From: Rubrobacter aplysinae
Lineage (GTDB): Bacteria > Actinomycetota > Rubrobacteria > Rubrobacterales > Rubrobacteraceae
Length of the DNA: 64,000 bases
Direction: 5' to 3'
Assembly: GCF_001029505.1 (NCBI RefSeq)
Contig: NZ_LEKH01000002.1
Span: forward strand, 248,001-312,000
Position 1 is the first letter of the stretch; every line of letters begins with the position of its first letter. The notes below the pieces were generated by a model. The model was not told the origin of the DNA. It ran no database searches and saw only the letters and a program-made list of their open reading frames with translations. Positions 1 through 8,974 of this stretch are shown in pieces. A program made the translations under genes and the position numbers.

Positions 1-482
1 TGCACCTCCCTGACCATCACCGCGTCGGCGATAACATACCCCTTGCCCTTACCCCGCCGGCTTACGAAGACCTTCCTGGAGTCTCCGGCCTTGAGCTTGA
101 AGGTGCCCAGCCGCACCCACTTACCGCCGTTCTTGGTCTGATTCACCCGGTCCCACTTAATCCCCGAGGTGGTGCGAACCCCGAAAGGCGTAGAGCTGTT
201 GTAGCCTCTGCTCGCGGGCCAGCGGGCGAAGACCCTGTACCTCTTGGTCTTCGGCACCCGGACCTTGTACGAGGCATTGTCCCGGATTGACCGGGGCTTG
301 GCGTAGCGGTAGTTCCTGCCGACCTTCTGGTCGCTCCAGGAGCTGCCCTTCCAGTTACCGGAGGCGGAGAATCGCTTGGAGGCGTTGTCCACCACCTGTT
401 TGTAAGGGCTGGCGGAGACCGCCGGCGCAAAGATCAGGGATACAACCAGCGCGGCCGTCAAGGCCAAGGTCAAACGTAGCAA
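1..482 (-). CDS. Secreted golvesin-like domain protein, C-terminus cut by window edge
   Basis: About 160 residues are visible from a TTG start (480-482) preceded at 7 nt by GGAGG. The first 24 residues form a signal peptide: basic start, hydrophobic core, then AVSA cleavage box. The mature part resembles the golvesin/xanthan-lyase-associated beta-sandwich: a VVDNAS opening, a repeated W/Y pattern, YRVFARWPAS, a DRVNQT-NGGKWVRLGTF segment and a closing VIADAVMV strand. Members are exported and often attached to extracellular hydrolases or surface proteins, so a wall- or glycan-associated role is inferred. The gene continues beyond base 1, so any catalytic or anchor domain is out of view. No stop interrupts the frame and third positions are strongly GC-rich. 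A sortase gene lies 2.3 kb away, but no sorting motif is visible here. Confidence 0.75.
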   Translation of the reverse strand, partial: MLRLTLALTAALVVSLIFAPAVSASPYKQVVDNASKRFSASGNWKGSSWSDQKVGRNYRYAKPRSIRDNASYKVRVPKTKRYRVFARWPASRGYNSSTPFGVRTTSGIKWDRVNQTKNGGKWVRLGTFKLKAGDSRKVFVSRRGKGKGYVIADAVMVREV

Positions 483-700
483 TCTTCCCCCTCCGTATAT
501 TTACGGGCCGGCCCCCTGCCGGACCCGAATTTTCAAACTTTCAAACTCCGCTGACTCCGGTTTTACGCGAGACTACGACCGTGCGGTGCGCGGCTCGTAC
601 CTCACATGTCTCGTGTAGCGCCTCGTATTATCGGCCGGGCGGTAAAGGAACTTTAGCATCATGCAGAGCCCCGAGGAAGATTTATTAAGAATCCGGCCTC

Positions 701-1477
701 TCAGGCCCGGCCTCTAACAGAACTTTCGGGGGCGAGAAAACGATGACCGGTCGAGCGCGCGACATCCAGCGTGGCCTTATCCAGGGCGGCGGGCACGGCC
801 CCGTAGCGCAGGCGGGCCTCCTCCGCGAAGGCGTGTACCGCCTCCTGGGTGGTGGCCCCGGAGCCGGTCCGGTGCAGGCTGCCGACGCTTTCGGGGCGAA
901 AAGGGAGTTCGAGGGCGGAGTACACCCGGCCCAGTACCCGGGCGAGCCGCTCTTCGCCGCTGACGAGCACTATGCCGCCGACGCTCGTGGCCCGGCGAGT
1001 CAGGCGCTGGGCGATGCCGACCAGCTTCATGCCGTCTTCGGGGCCGCCGTGCCGGATGCTGTGGTCGCCGGGGCAGAACTCCGCCCGCACCTCGCCGACC
1101 TCGGCCCGGACGCCGAGACGGCCGAAGGCGGCGAGGACCAGGTCGGCGGCCTCGTCGTAACGCTCCCCGATGCTCCTGGCGCCGTCTTCGGCGGCGGGCC
1201 GGACTATGGAGAACCCGAAGGTGCCGGAGTCGGCGGCCGTGGCGCCCCCGCCGGAGCCCCTGAGAAACACCGGATAGCCCTCCTCCTCCGACTCCCGCAC
1301 GGCCTGCTCGAAACCCGGTCTCCGGGCGTCGCGCCGCGTCATCCCGACGTGCCGGGATGAGGGCAGTATGGAGACGGTGGCCGGCCTCTCGCCCGAGGCG
1401 ACCTGATCGAAGACCGCCCCGACGTAACCGTACTGGGTGCGAGGGTCGTCGAACCTCTCCGGCGTCAGCAGCTCCAT
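701..1477 (-). CDS. Lipoate ligase / octanoyltransferase family protein (LipL/LplA-like)
   Basis: This 258-residue protein carries the BPL/LplA/LipB fold signature: VFLRGSGGGAT near residue 72 (lipoyl-AMP binding loop) and a KLVGIAQRLTRRA segment whose lysine corresponds to the conserved catalytic lysine. An EFCPGDHSI motif just before it resembles the cysteine-containing loop of LipL-type amidotransferases, which move octanoyl or lipoyl groups between carrier proteins. It therefore may be a transferase rather than an ATP-dependent ligase; the sequence alone does not settle this. It is transcribed divergently from the LplB/LplA pair, with 115 bp between the starts, which suggests a common role in loading lipoyl domains of 2-oxoacid dehydrogenases and GcvH. 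The start is ATG. Confidence 0.75.
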   Translation of the reverse strand: MELLTPERFDDPRTQYGYVGAVFDQVASGERPATVSILPSSRHVGMTRRDARRPGFEQAVRESEEEGYPVFLRGSGGGATAADSGTFGFSIVRPAAEDGARSIGERYDEAADLVLAAFGRLGVRAEVGEVRAEFCPGDHSIRHGGPEDGMKLVGIAQRLTRRATSVGGIVLVSGEERLARVLGRVYSALELPFRPESVGSLHRTGSGATTQEAVHAFAEEARLRYGAVPAALDKATLDVARSTGHRFLAPESSVRGRA

Positions 1478-1592
1478 CCCGGCTCCCCCGGCGCAGGTTG
1501 GTGGATCACGCTTAGCATATCCGGAAGAGTCTATCAGCCTCCGTTGCGGAAGCCCCGGCTCTCTGGTTTCATCGGGAAGTTAGACGGGTTGG

Positions 1593-1949
1593 ATGGTGGC
1601 TTGTGTAGTTTATGAAGTTCACGCGAGAGGAGGGGCCACGCACGGGGAGTACAAGACGCCGCAGGGTAAGCTGGTCGCGGTGGACCTCACGGTAGAAGAC
1701 GGCAGGCTCTCCGGCGTCGGGGTCACCGGAGACTTCTTCCTGGAGCCCGCCGAGGAGCTCGCGGCGCTGGTCCGGGCGCTCGAAGGAGCCCCGGAGGATG
1801 CACCCGAGGAGGATCTCGCCGGGATGGTGCGGGAGGCGCTCGACCCGCGGACCGAGATGATCGGCTTCTCCCCGGAGGCGATCGCGAAGGCCGTCCGGCG
1901 GGCGCTCGGCACTGAAAGTGCGGAGAGCGCGGAGAGGAGCGAGTCGTGA
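1593..1949 (+). CDS. lplB: Lipoate ligase accessory subunit (LplB-like, Lip_prot_lig_C domain)
   Basis: The 118-residue product matches the small C-terminal domain of lipoate-protein ligases (PF10437 type): GEYKTPQGKLVAVDLTVEDG, then GDFFLEP and a helical EELAALVRALEGAPE segment. In Thermoplasma this domain is a separate protein, LplB, needed by LplA for lipoate activation to lipoyl-AMP. Here the gene sits directly upstream of an LplA catalytic gene and its stop overlaps that gene's GTG start by 4 nt (GTGA), so the two are probably translated together as a bipartite ligase. The exact start is uncertain: ATG at 1593 is used, but the domain only needs the sequence from about residue 14. The last 15 residues are a charged Ser/Glu tail. 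Confidence 0.8.
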   Translation: MVACVVYEVHARGGATHGEYKTPQGKLVAVDLTVEDGRLSGVGVTGDFFLEPAEELAALVRALEGAPEDAPEEDLAGMVREALDPRTEMIGFSPEAIAKAVRRALGTESAESAERSES

Positions 1950-2734
1950 GCGTGGGCCCGAGGTGGTCTGAGTACTCGTGGCGTGTGATCCGGGGCGGCC
2001 CCGTCGAGCCGGCGATGAACGTCGCGGTAGACGAGGTGCTGACCCGGCGCGTCGGGGAGGGAGAGCGGCCGCCGACGTTGCGGTTCTGGGGGCGCTACCT
2101 GCCGGAGGTCGTGATCGGCCGCTTCCAGGCGGTATCCAACGAGCTAGACGAGGAGACCGCGCGGGACTACGGCGTCGAGATCCTGCGCCGCACCACCGGC
2201 GGGGGCGCGATGTTCGTCGAGCCGGCGAACATAATCACCTACTCGATGTACGCCCCGGTCTCGCTGGTCGAGGGCCTCTCGACGGTCGAGTCTTACGAGT
2301 TCCTGGACGCCTGGGTAGTGGACGCCCTGCGCGGGATGGGCGTGGAGGCCTTCTACGAGCCGATAAACGACATAAGCTCGGCGGCGGGCAAGATCGGGGG
2401 CGCGGCCCAGGCCCGCCGCCACGGCGCGGTCCTGCACCACACGACGATGGCCTACGACATAGACGCCGAGAAGATGCTGCGCGTCCTGCGCGTCGGCCGG
2501 GAGAAGCTCTCCGACAAGGCGGTCGAGAGCGCCGAGAAGCGCGTCGGTCCTATCCGGCGTCAGACCGAGCTGCCGCGCGAAGAGGTAATAGAGCGCATGA
2601 TCCGGACCTTCGAGACCGACTACGCCGGCGGGAACAACCTGGCCGAGGACTCGCTGACCGACGATGAGCTCTCGGAGGCCGAGAGTCTAACCGCCTACTA
2701 CGGCTCCCCGGACTGGACCTACCTCCTGCCGTAG
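1946..2734 (+). CDS. lplA: Lipoate-protein ligase A catalytic subunit
   Basis: The 262-residue product has the full LplA core: LRFWGRYLPEVVIGRFQ, the RRTTGGGAMF nucleotide loop, and ND...KIGGAAQARR carrying the lipoyl-AMP lysine, followed by VLHHTTMAYDID. Such enzymes activate free lipoate or octanoate with ATP and attach it to the lysine of lipoyl domains in the cytoplasm. The protein ends without its own accessory C-terminal domain, which is supplied by the overlapping upstream lplB-like gene, as in archaeal two-gene ligases. The GTG start lies inside the stop of lplB, implying translational coupling. The product is about the size of the catalytic part of single-chain LplA. Confidence 0.9.
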   Translation: MSVGPRWSEYSWRVIRGGPVEPAMNVAVDEVLTRRVGEGERPPTLRFWGRYLPEVVIGRFQAVSNELDEETARDYGVEILRRTTGGGAMFVEPANIITYSMYAPVSLVEGLSTVESYEFLDAWVVDALRGMGVEAFYEPINDISSAAGKIGGAAQARRHGAVLHHTTMAYDIDAEKMLRVLRVGREKLSDKAVESAEKRVGPIRRQTELPREEVIERMIRTFETDYAGGNNLAEDSLTDDELSEAESLTAYYGSPDWTYLLP

Positions 2735-2768
2735 ATCAGGCAGGAGAACTCTGGAGAGCTTGTAGAAG

Positions 2769-3413
2769 TCAGGCGTTTGCCGGCTCCGTCTCTACCAGCT
2801 CGGCCTGCACGATCAGGCGCTCCGAGTAGTCCGGCAGGGTGCAGGTCTGCAACGTGAGGATGTTCTTGCCGCTTACGGGCTCTGTAACGGAGAGGTCCGA
2901 GGGCCCTACCACGAACTCCTTGAAGACCCGGTAGGTGTACTCGGTGCCCTCGGCATCCTCTACGAAGACCTTGTCGCCGTCCTCCACCTTCTGGAGGTCG
3001 TAGAAGGTCAGGAAGCTCTCGGTTCTCGGGAACCCGAGGCGGTGACCGGCGAGGTACACGTTGGCCTCTTGCTGCCACGGGTAGCCGGTACCTTTGAGGT
3101 GTATGGCGGCGTTGTCCTTGAGGGCCTTCTCGCTGTCTCCGGCGGCCGTGGGCACCTTGTCGTCCTCTATGCGGCTCATGGCCGGGACGGTGACCTTCAG
3201 GGTCTTGTCGGAGGGACCGCCCACCTCGGACGAGGTGCCCTCGTTCAGCTCCGGCACGTTGAACCCGCTACCAGAGCCGCCGGAGCCGTCGGAGCCCGAG
3301 GAGCCCGGTCCCTGGAAGAAGTTCAGGGCGAACATGGCTATGAGGACCACCCCGGCCCCGACCAGCCCCAGGCTCAGAAAGCCCGTCAATATACCCCTGA
3401 TCCTCACCCGCAC
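2769..3413 (-). CDS. Sortase, class D/E-like
   Basis: The 214-residue product has one N-terminal transmembrane segment (about residues 8-32), a Gly/Ser-rich linker (34-50) and a sortase domain. The catalytic triad is visible: His124 in YLAGHR, Cys191 in TLQTC and Arg199 in YSERL. Sortases sit on the outer membrane face, cleave sorting signals of secreted proteins and join them to the cell wall or pilin subunits. Size, N-terminal anchor and motif spacing resemble class D/E housekeeping sortases of high-GC Gram-positives; the class is not certain. No pilin or sorting-signal substrate gene is adjacent. It converges on lplA, with only 34 bp between the two stop codons. Confidence 0.88.
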   Translation of the reverse strand: MRVRIRGILTGFLSLGLVGAGVVLIAMFALNFFQGPGSSGSDGSGGSGSGFNVPELNEGTSSEVGGPSDKTLKVTVPAMSRIEDDKVPTAAGDSEKALKDNAAIHLKGTGYPWQQEANVYLAGHRLGFPRTESFLTFYDLQKVEDGDKVFVEDAEGTEYTYRVFKEFVVGPSDLSVTEPVSGKNILTLQTCTLPDYSERLIVQAELVETEPANA

Positions 3414-3517
3414 CTCCTACGAGAGCCTCTAACGGACGTGGCCTTCCACGGGCCCGAACCTCTTATCATAACGCGCCGCACCGGCTCGTGACGGGAGTGT
3501 CCTATCCGGGGCCGGCC

Positions 3518-4402
3518 TTAATCCGAGCCTCCCGGTCCCTCTCTGGAGGCCGAGCTCCCGGCGGCGGCCACGGTCACCAGGGCTATGGCGGCGAGCGGGA
3601 GCACGCCGGGCTCTTCGGAGAGGAGCACGAACCCGATAAGCGCCGCAACCGCGGGCTCCAGGCTCATAAGCACCCCGAAAGTCCTGGCCGGTATGTTCTT
3701 TAGCGCCTCCAGCTCCAGGGAGTACGGGATGGCCGTGGAGAGCAGGGCTATCGCCAGGCCGCCGAGCAGCGCCTGTGGCGTCAGCAGATCCATGCCGGCC
3801 CCGGCTATCCCGACCGGGGCGAGCGCGGCGGCGGCGACGCAGGTCGCGAGCGCGAGCCCGGCGCCGCTGCCCAGCGAGCGTCCGACCATGCCTCCGAGCA
3901 GTATGTAGCCGGCCCAGAACATACCCGCGAGCAGGGCGAAACCCGCCCCGACGAGATCCACCGGGGCCCCGGAGCCGGAGGCGGCGAGCGGCGAGAGCAG
4001 GAAGATACCGCCCGCCGCGAGAAACCCCCACACGAGGTCCAGCAGCCGGCGGGAGCCGAAGATCGCGACCGCCAGGGGCCCGGTAAACTCCAGCGTCACC
4101 GCCACCCCGAGCGGGATGCGGTCCAGCGCCTGATAGAAGCAGAGGTTCATGCCGCCGAGCACTAGCCCGAAGGCCGCCACGACAGCGTAATCCGATACCG
4201 GCAACCCCCGCGCCGGCAGCCGCCACACCGCCACGCACAGCGCGGCCGCGATCCCGACCCTCAAGAACACCGCCCCCGAAGGCCCCACGGCCTCGAACAG
4301 ACCCTTGGCGGTCGCAGAGCCGAGCTGCATCGAGAGTATCGCGAACAGCACCAGCGAGGTCGGCGGCACGGAGCCCGCCCGCTGCCGCAGCCTCCCCTTC
4401 AT
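3518..4402 (-). CDS. DMT-superfamily exporter (EamA, RhtA-like)
   Basis: The ATG at 4402 gives a 294-residue protein with about ten hydrophobic segments and the internal two-fold EamA repeat. VVAAFGLVLGGMNLCFYQALDRIPLGVAVTLEF and a late YSLELEALKNIPARTFGVLMSLEPAVAALIGF stretch match the RhtA subgroup, which exports threonine, homoserine or related metabolites across the inner membrane. An in-frame extension upstream to 4525 is Arg/Gly/Pro-rich, lacks membrane character and was left out. No substrate can be assigned from context. It is a single gene between the sortase and a PRC-barrel gene on the same strand. Confidence 0.85.
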   Translation of the reverse strand: MKGRLRQRAGSVPPTSLVLFAILSMQLGSATAKGLFEAVGPSGAVFLRVGIAAALCVAVWRLPARGLPVSDYAVVAAFGLVLGGMNLCFYQALDRIPLGVAVTLEFTGPLAVAIFGSRRLLDLVWGFLAAGGIFLLSPLAASGSGAPVDLVGAGFALLAGMFWAGYILLGGMVGRSLGSGAGLALATCVAAAALAPVGIAGAGMDLLTPQALLGGLAIALLSTAIPYSLELEALKNIPARTFGVLMSLEPAVAALIGFVLLSEEPGVLPLAAIALVTVAAAGSSASREGPGGSD

Positions 4403-4692
4403 CGTCGAGACGGCGTGTAAGGTACGTAAGGTCCCCGTACCATGCCTCAGCAGGCTCCTACCGGATATCCGGAGGCGTCCGCCCGGCCCCGGCCGGTGCG
4501 CCGCTCGCTGTCCCCCACGATACATACGACGACCATTCTCGCACAGGCAACCGCTCTCCGGCCGCGCCCGCCCGTAGCCCCGGCGGCTTTCTGTTATCAG
4601 GAACGCTTACCGAGGTTATAGGGTCTCCCGGTGTCCCTCATCTGGGATCCAGGAGCTTTCAGGAGCTTTCACAAACACCAGGACCCGGAGTT

Positions 4693-5136
4693 CTACGTAT
4701 CGGTCTCCTCGCGGGTGCGGCGTCGGATCCTGACCCGATACTCGTCGCCGTCCTCCGCCGGGGGCGTCGAGTGGTGCTCCTCGTAGCGTCCGCCCTCCAG
4801 GGGAGGCAGGCCGTAATGGGCCCGGACCCTCTGCTCGAACTCGGGGGTTATCTCGCCACCGTGGCCGAACGCGGGGCCGTGCTTGACCTCCTCCCGGTCG
4901 ATCGTGACCTCGGCGCAGTCCTCCTCCTCGTCTACCGCCACGATCTCCATCGGTACCAGCGTGATCCTGTTACCGAAGAGCCCGAACCTTACGCCGAGAT
5001 ACTCCTCGCGCCCGGACTCGTCCACGAACAGGTCGTCCACCTTGCCGATCTTGTCCCCGTCCCGGTCGTAGACCGAGTAACCGGAGTAAGCCTCCTCAAG
5101 CTCCCGGAAACGGTCGCCGCGTCCCTGCTCGCCCAT
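4693..5136 (-). CDS. PRC-barrel domain protein
   Basis: The 147-residue protein has a PRC-barrel in its first 80 residues: GYSVYDRDGDKIGKVDDLFVDESG, LGVRFGLFGNRITLVPMEIV. The remainder is charged, with an Arg-rich tail (RVRIRRRTREE). PRC-barrels occur in ribosome-maturation factors, photosynthetic reaction centres and many actinobacterial stress proteins. The two-barrel-plus-tail layout here is typical of the small soluble stress-associated type, whose function is unknown. A second PRC-barrel gene, fused to BON, lies at 21.6 kb. Nothing in the flanks fixes its job. Confidence 0.8.
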   Translation of the reverse strand: MGEQGRGDRFRELEEAYSGYSVYDRDGDKIGKVDDLFVDESGREEYLGVRFGLFGNRITLVPMEIVAVDEEEDCAEVTIDREEVKHGPAFGHGGEITPEFEQRVRAHYGLPPLEGGRYEEHHSTPPAEDGDEYRVRIRRRTREETDT

Positions 5137-5227
5137 GCGGGCCCTCCTTCCGGCCGCTCGTCAAGGTCATCTGCTGGTGCGGGTAGTGTGGATATTGTCC
5201 CCCGTACCTCATAACACAAACCGCCGG

Positions 5228-5731
5228 CTACGCGCCACCCTGCTCCGGGAGGCTCCGCAGGAAGGCGAGCGCCGTATCCCCCGGGTCTCCGCCCTGACGG
5301 ACGCCCGCGACCCGGCCACCGCCGTCTACCGCGGCCACGGCCGCCACCCGGCCCGTATCCCTAAGGCCGAAGGACCGGGTGACGCGTCCGGCCCAGTCGG
5401 GCAGGATCATCACGTACTCCTCGGGGTCCGCGCCGGGTGGTAGATCAGAGGCCGTGCGCTCGTAGGCCTGCCGCAGCACTATCCACACCGTGCCCCAGTA
5501 CACAGTCGGCACCAGCGAGAGGTCCACGACGCTCGCAACCGTTACCTCGCCGGCGGCGTACCTCTCCCGCACGGCCCGGTTTACATTCACGGCCGCGGAG
5601 GCGGTGCCCTGGAGATGGAAGACGAGCACCAGCGGCACGCCCTCCCTCTTACGCAGGTCCACCTCCCGCCCGGAGCCTATAGCGAACAGGCGCGTGGCCG
5701 GGGCCAGATCCCCGGCCCGGAGCGGCTCCAA
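5228..5731 (-). CDS. Thioredoxin/redoxin-fold-like protein downstream of RND pump
   Basis: A perfect AAGGAGG 9 nt upstream supports a TTG start at 5731, which lies 2 nt beyond the RND stop codon; a start at 5797 inside the RND gene is less likely. The 167-residue product begins LRAGDLAPATRLFAIGSGREVDL and continues GVPLVLVFHLQGTASAAVNVNRAV, a pattern like the first strands of AhpC/TlpA redoxins (DxAPxFxL then the strand before the CxxC site). The usual redox cysteine is absent: the position is occupied by QGTAS. It may therefore be a non-catalytic redoxin-fold protein. Its close spacing suggests co-expression with the efflux pump. No specific function can be given. Confidence 0.6.
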   Translation of the reverse strand: MEPLRAGDLAPATRLFAIGSGREVDLRKREGVPLVLVFHLQGTASAAVNVNRAVRERYAAGEVTVASVVDLSLVPTVYWGTVWIVLRQAYERTASDLPPGADPEEYVMILPDWAGRVTRSFGLRDTGRVAAVAAVDGGGRVAGVRQGGDPGDTALAFLRSLPEQGGA

Positions 5732-5732
5732 G

Positions 5733-8700
5733 CTAGGCTTCCTCCTTCGGGAGCCTGGCGAGCCGGCGCTTCTCCCGCCGCCAGCGGGCGCGGTCACGGC
5801 CCCCTTCGAGCACCGAGTAGCCGACCGGCACCACCAGGAGCGTCAGGAACGTCGAGGTCAAGAGGCCCCCGATCACCGGTATCGCCAGGCTGTTGGAGAT
5901 GAGTACCGCCCCGCCGCCGAAGCCTAAAGCAAGCGGCAACAGCGCGAAGATCGTCACCAGCGCCGTCATCAGTATCGGCCGCAGCCGGGCCCGCCCGGCC
6001 TCCACGATAGCCTCGGTCACGTTGTCGTGGCGGCCACGGGCCTTCACGACGAAGTCTATGAGCAGGATGGAGTTCGCTACCACGATCCCGATGAGTAGCA
6101 GCACGCCCAGAAGCGACGGCAGGCTTAACGCGGTGTCCGTGATGAGTAGCGCCCCGAACGCCCCGATGGTGGTGAGCGGCACGGCGAGCAGGATCACGAG
6201 CGGCAACAGCAGCGAGCTAAAGAACACGACCAGGATCAGGAACACCGCCGCTAGCGCGACCCCGATGGAGATGAACAGGCGATTGAAGCTCTCTGCTATG
6301 TCCTCGGACTCGCCGCCGACGGACGCCTCTACCCCGTTTGCGAGCTCCAGGTTACCCACCCGCTCCTCTACCGCCGTGGAGACGGCGTTCGTGTCGCCGC
6401 CGGAGATGTCACCGGAGACGGTCACGCCCGCCTCGCCGTCGGTGCGGCTTATCGCAGAGGGAGCCTCGGACTGCTCGACGTCGGCGACGTCCGCCACGCT
6501 CGCCCCGGCCGCCCCGACGGGCAGGCTCTCTACGTCGTCCACGGAGTCTACCCGGTCGGCCGGCACCCCCACGGAGACCGGCGTGTCGCCCGTAATGCTC
6601 AGGTCCGAGCCGCCCCCGCTTATGTAGGTCGCGAGCGACTGGGAGACCGCGCTCGGCGAGACCCCGGCCCGGGCCGCGTCTTGCGGGTTCACGTCTACCG
6701 AGATCTGCCGTCCGCCACCGGTGGCGTCGGTCTGCACGTTCTCCAGGCCAGAGACGCCGGAGATCTCGTCCACTATCTTTTCGGAGGCGACGGCGCGCTC
6801 CTCTTCGGAGCCGCCGGTTACGGAGACCGCGAGCCCGCCGGCCGGCGGTCCCTGCTCCTGGACCTGGGCCTGGAAGCCTCCGCCGAACAGCTCCTCACCT
6901 CGCTCCTGCACCCGTTCGAGGGTCGAGTCCACGTCCGCGTCTTCCGCGACGGAGATAAACGCCTGGGCCTGGTCGTCGGGACGCGCGCCCGGCTGTCCCT
7001 GGGCACTCTCGCCGCCCACGGAGAGCTGGTAGCTCTCCACTCCCCCGTCGTCGAGCAGGAAGTCCTCGAAGGGCCTGACCTGCTCCGAGCTCTCCTGCAG
7101 CGAAGACCCGTCTTCGAGCTCCACGTCGGCTATTACGGTCTGGGACTCGCTCGGCGGGAAGAAGCTCGTCGGCAGCAGGAACGCCGCCCCGAGGCCTCCC
7201 GCGAAGAGCACGCCGGCCACCACGAGCACGATGGCGCGGTGCCCGAGGCCCCAGCGGAGCACCGGGGTGTAGAGCCTGACCAGGAGCCCCTGACGCTGCT
7301 CCCCCGAGTTCTGTGGGTCCTGGGCCGTATTCTGGGGCACGCCCCGGCGCTTTATGAACAGGCTCACGAGCACCGGGATGATGGTCACGGAGACTATGAG
7401 AGACGCGATCAGGGCGAACGCGACCGTTAGCGACAGCGGCAGGAAGAACTCGCTCACGATGCCGCCGACGAGCCCGAGCGGCAGGAACACGGCCACGGTA
7501 CACAGCGTCGAGGAGGTGATTGCGCTCGCAACCTCGCTCGTGCCCCTCAGTGCAGCCTCATCCGGGTCGAGCCCTTCCTCCTGGATGTAGCGGTAGGCGT
7601 TCTCGAGCACCACGATGGCGTCGTCCACCACCCGCCCGATGGCGATGGTGAGCCCCGCGAGCGTGAGGATGTTCAGCGTCAGCCCCTCACCCCACGAGAA
7701 CAGGAGGGCTGCGAGCACCGAGGTCGGCAGGGAGACAGCCGTCACGAGCGTCGCCCTCACCGAGCGCAGAAAGATGAAGATCACGGCTATCGCAAACGCC
7801 GCGCCGAGCAGCGCCTTCTCCACGAGCCCGCTCACGGACTCCTCGACGTCCTCGGAGGTGTCGAAGACGACGTTCACGCCGTCGTCGCCGAGCTCGTCGC
7901 GTACCCCGCCGAGCTCTTCCCTGACCCCCTCCGCGACCTCGACGGTGTTCGCCTCCTGCTCCTTGATCACGGACAGCCCGATGCTCGGCTCGCCGTCGGT
8001 GCGCGAGATGCCGGCCAGGTTCTCCTCGCTCTGGCTTACCTCCGCAACGTCCTCCAGAAGCACCGGCTCCGGGGCCTCGCCCGACGGCGCTCCGCTGGGC
8101 GCTGCACCTGATGGCGCTCCACCAGACGAGCCTCCGGACGGCGGCGCGCCCCCGGTTGCCCCCTCGGGGGAGCCGCCGGAGCCACTGGCCCCGCTCGGGG
8201 CTCCGCCCGTGGGAGCGGCGGCCGCTGCGCCGCCTACCGGCAGCTCTCGTAGCGCCTCGATGCCGCCGAGCCCGGTCTCCGTTACGACGGGCGCGGAGGC
8301 GCCGTCCACCACGACCTCGCCGACCGGGGTAGAGCCGCCGGCCCCGCTTATCGCCCCGACAACGGCCTCCGGGGGCACGCCTTTCTCTTCGAGCTTCTCG
8401 GTGTCGAGCCGGACGCTTATCTGCTCTCCGGAGCCGCCGAGCAGGCTCGCGCTGCTCACACCCTCGACCTCTTCGAGGCCCGGTATTACCTCGTCCTCGG
8501 CGTACCGCGTGAGCTCCGTGAGGGAGCGGTCCCCGGCTTCGAGCGAGAGGTTTACGACCGGGAGGCTGTCGGCGGACTGGGTCGCGACCTCGGGGGACGC
8601 GGCCTGCTCGGGGAGCTCTACGCCTTCGAGTGCGGACTGCAGGTCCTCCTCGGCCTCCTCCGGGGTGGTGTCGAACCCGAACTCCACGTTTACCAGGGAG

Positions 8701-8966
8701 AACCCTTGTGTGGAGTTGGACTCTATGCCCTCGATCCCGCTTACACCCTCGACCGCATCCTCGATGCTCTGGGTGACCTGCTCGTCCACCACGTCCGGCC
8801 CGGCCCCGGGCACCGCGGTCTGCACGGTGACGAACGGGAACTCCACGTCGGGCAGCAGCTCCTGGTTGAGCTGGGTCGCGGCGTACCCGCCGCCTCCTAT
8901 AAGGAGCACGACGGCGAGCATCACGACCGACTTGTTGCCAAGACACCAGCTTACGATACGACTCAT
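5733..8966 (-). CDS. RND-family efflux transporter permease (AcrB/SwrC-like)
   Basis: The 1077-residue protein has the classic RND layout: TM1 (13-32), a first porter loop, TM2-6 around residues 375-540, a second large loop, and TM8-12 near the C-terminus. Motifs include QELLPDVEFPFVTV, GRVVDDAIVVLENAYR (proton-relay aspartates in TM4) and SLLGVLLLIGIVVANSILLID. These pumps use the proton gradient to expel drugs, fatty acids or lipids. No periplasmic adaptor or outer-membrane channel gene is nearby, as in Gram-positive SwrC-type pumps. Residues 245-300 are a low-complexity Gly/Ala/Ser/Pro insertion within the first porter loop. The start has AAGGAG 4 nt upstream and follows the MarR gene by 8 bp, so the pump is probably controlled by that repressor. 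Confidence 0.93.
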   Translation of the reverse strand: MSRIVSWCLGNKSVVMLAVVLLIGGGGYAATQLNQELLPDVEFPFVTVQTAVPGAGPDVVDEQVTQSIEDAVEGVSGIEGIESNSTQGFSLVNVEFGFDTTPEEAEEDLQSALEGVELPEQAASPEVATQSADSLPVVNLSLEAGDRSLTELTRYAEDEVIPGLEEVEGVSSASLLGGSGEQISVRLDTEKLEEKGVPPEAVVGAISGAGGSTPVGEVVVDGASAPVVTETGLGGIEALRELPVGGAAAAAPTGGAPSGASGSGGSPEGATGGAPPSGGSSGGAPSGAAPSGAPSGEAPEPVLLEDVAEVSQSEENLAGISRTDGEPSIGLSVIKEQEANTVEVAEGVREELGGVRDELGDDGVNVVFDTSEDVEESVSGLVEKALLGAAFAIAVIFIFLRSVRATLVTAVSLPTSVLAALLFSWGEGLTLNILTLAGLTIAIGRVVDDAIVVLENAYRYIQEEGLDPDEAALRGTSEVASAITSSTLCTVAVFLPLGLVGGIVSEFFLPLSLTVAFALIASLIVSVTIIPVLVSLFIKRRGVPQNTAQDPQNSGEQRQGLLVRLYTPVLRWGLGHRAIVLVVAGVLFAGGLGAAFLLPTSFFPPSESQTVIADVELEDGSSLQESSEQVRPFEDFLLDDGGVESYQLSVGGESAQGQPGARPDDQAQAFISVAEDADVDSTLERVQERGEELFGGGFQAQVQEQGPPAGGLAVSVTGGSEEERAVASEKIVDEISGVSGLENVQTDATGGGRQISVDVNPQDAARAGVSPSAVSQSLATYISGGGSDLSITGDTPVSVGVPADRVDSVDDVESLPVGAAGASVADVADVEQSEAPSAISRTDGEAGVTVSGDISGGDTNAVSTAVEERVGNLELANGVEASVGGESEDIAESFNRLFISIGVALAAVFLILVVFFSSLLLPLVILLAVPLTTIGAFGALLITDTALSLPSLLGVLLLIGIVVANSILLIDFVVKARGRHDNVTEAIVEAGRARLRPILMTALVTIFALLPLALGFGGGAVLISNSLAIPVIGGLLTSTFLTLLVVPVGYSVLEGGRDRARWRREKRRLARLPKEEA

Positions 8967-8974
8967 CCGGCTCC

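Noticed and set aside
8067-8234. Gly/Ala/Ser-Pro repeats as a possible CRISPR-like or tandem DNA array
   Set aside because: The units are irregular, in frame and without spacers; they are protein low complexity.
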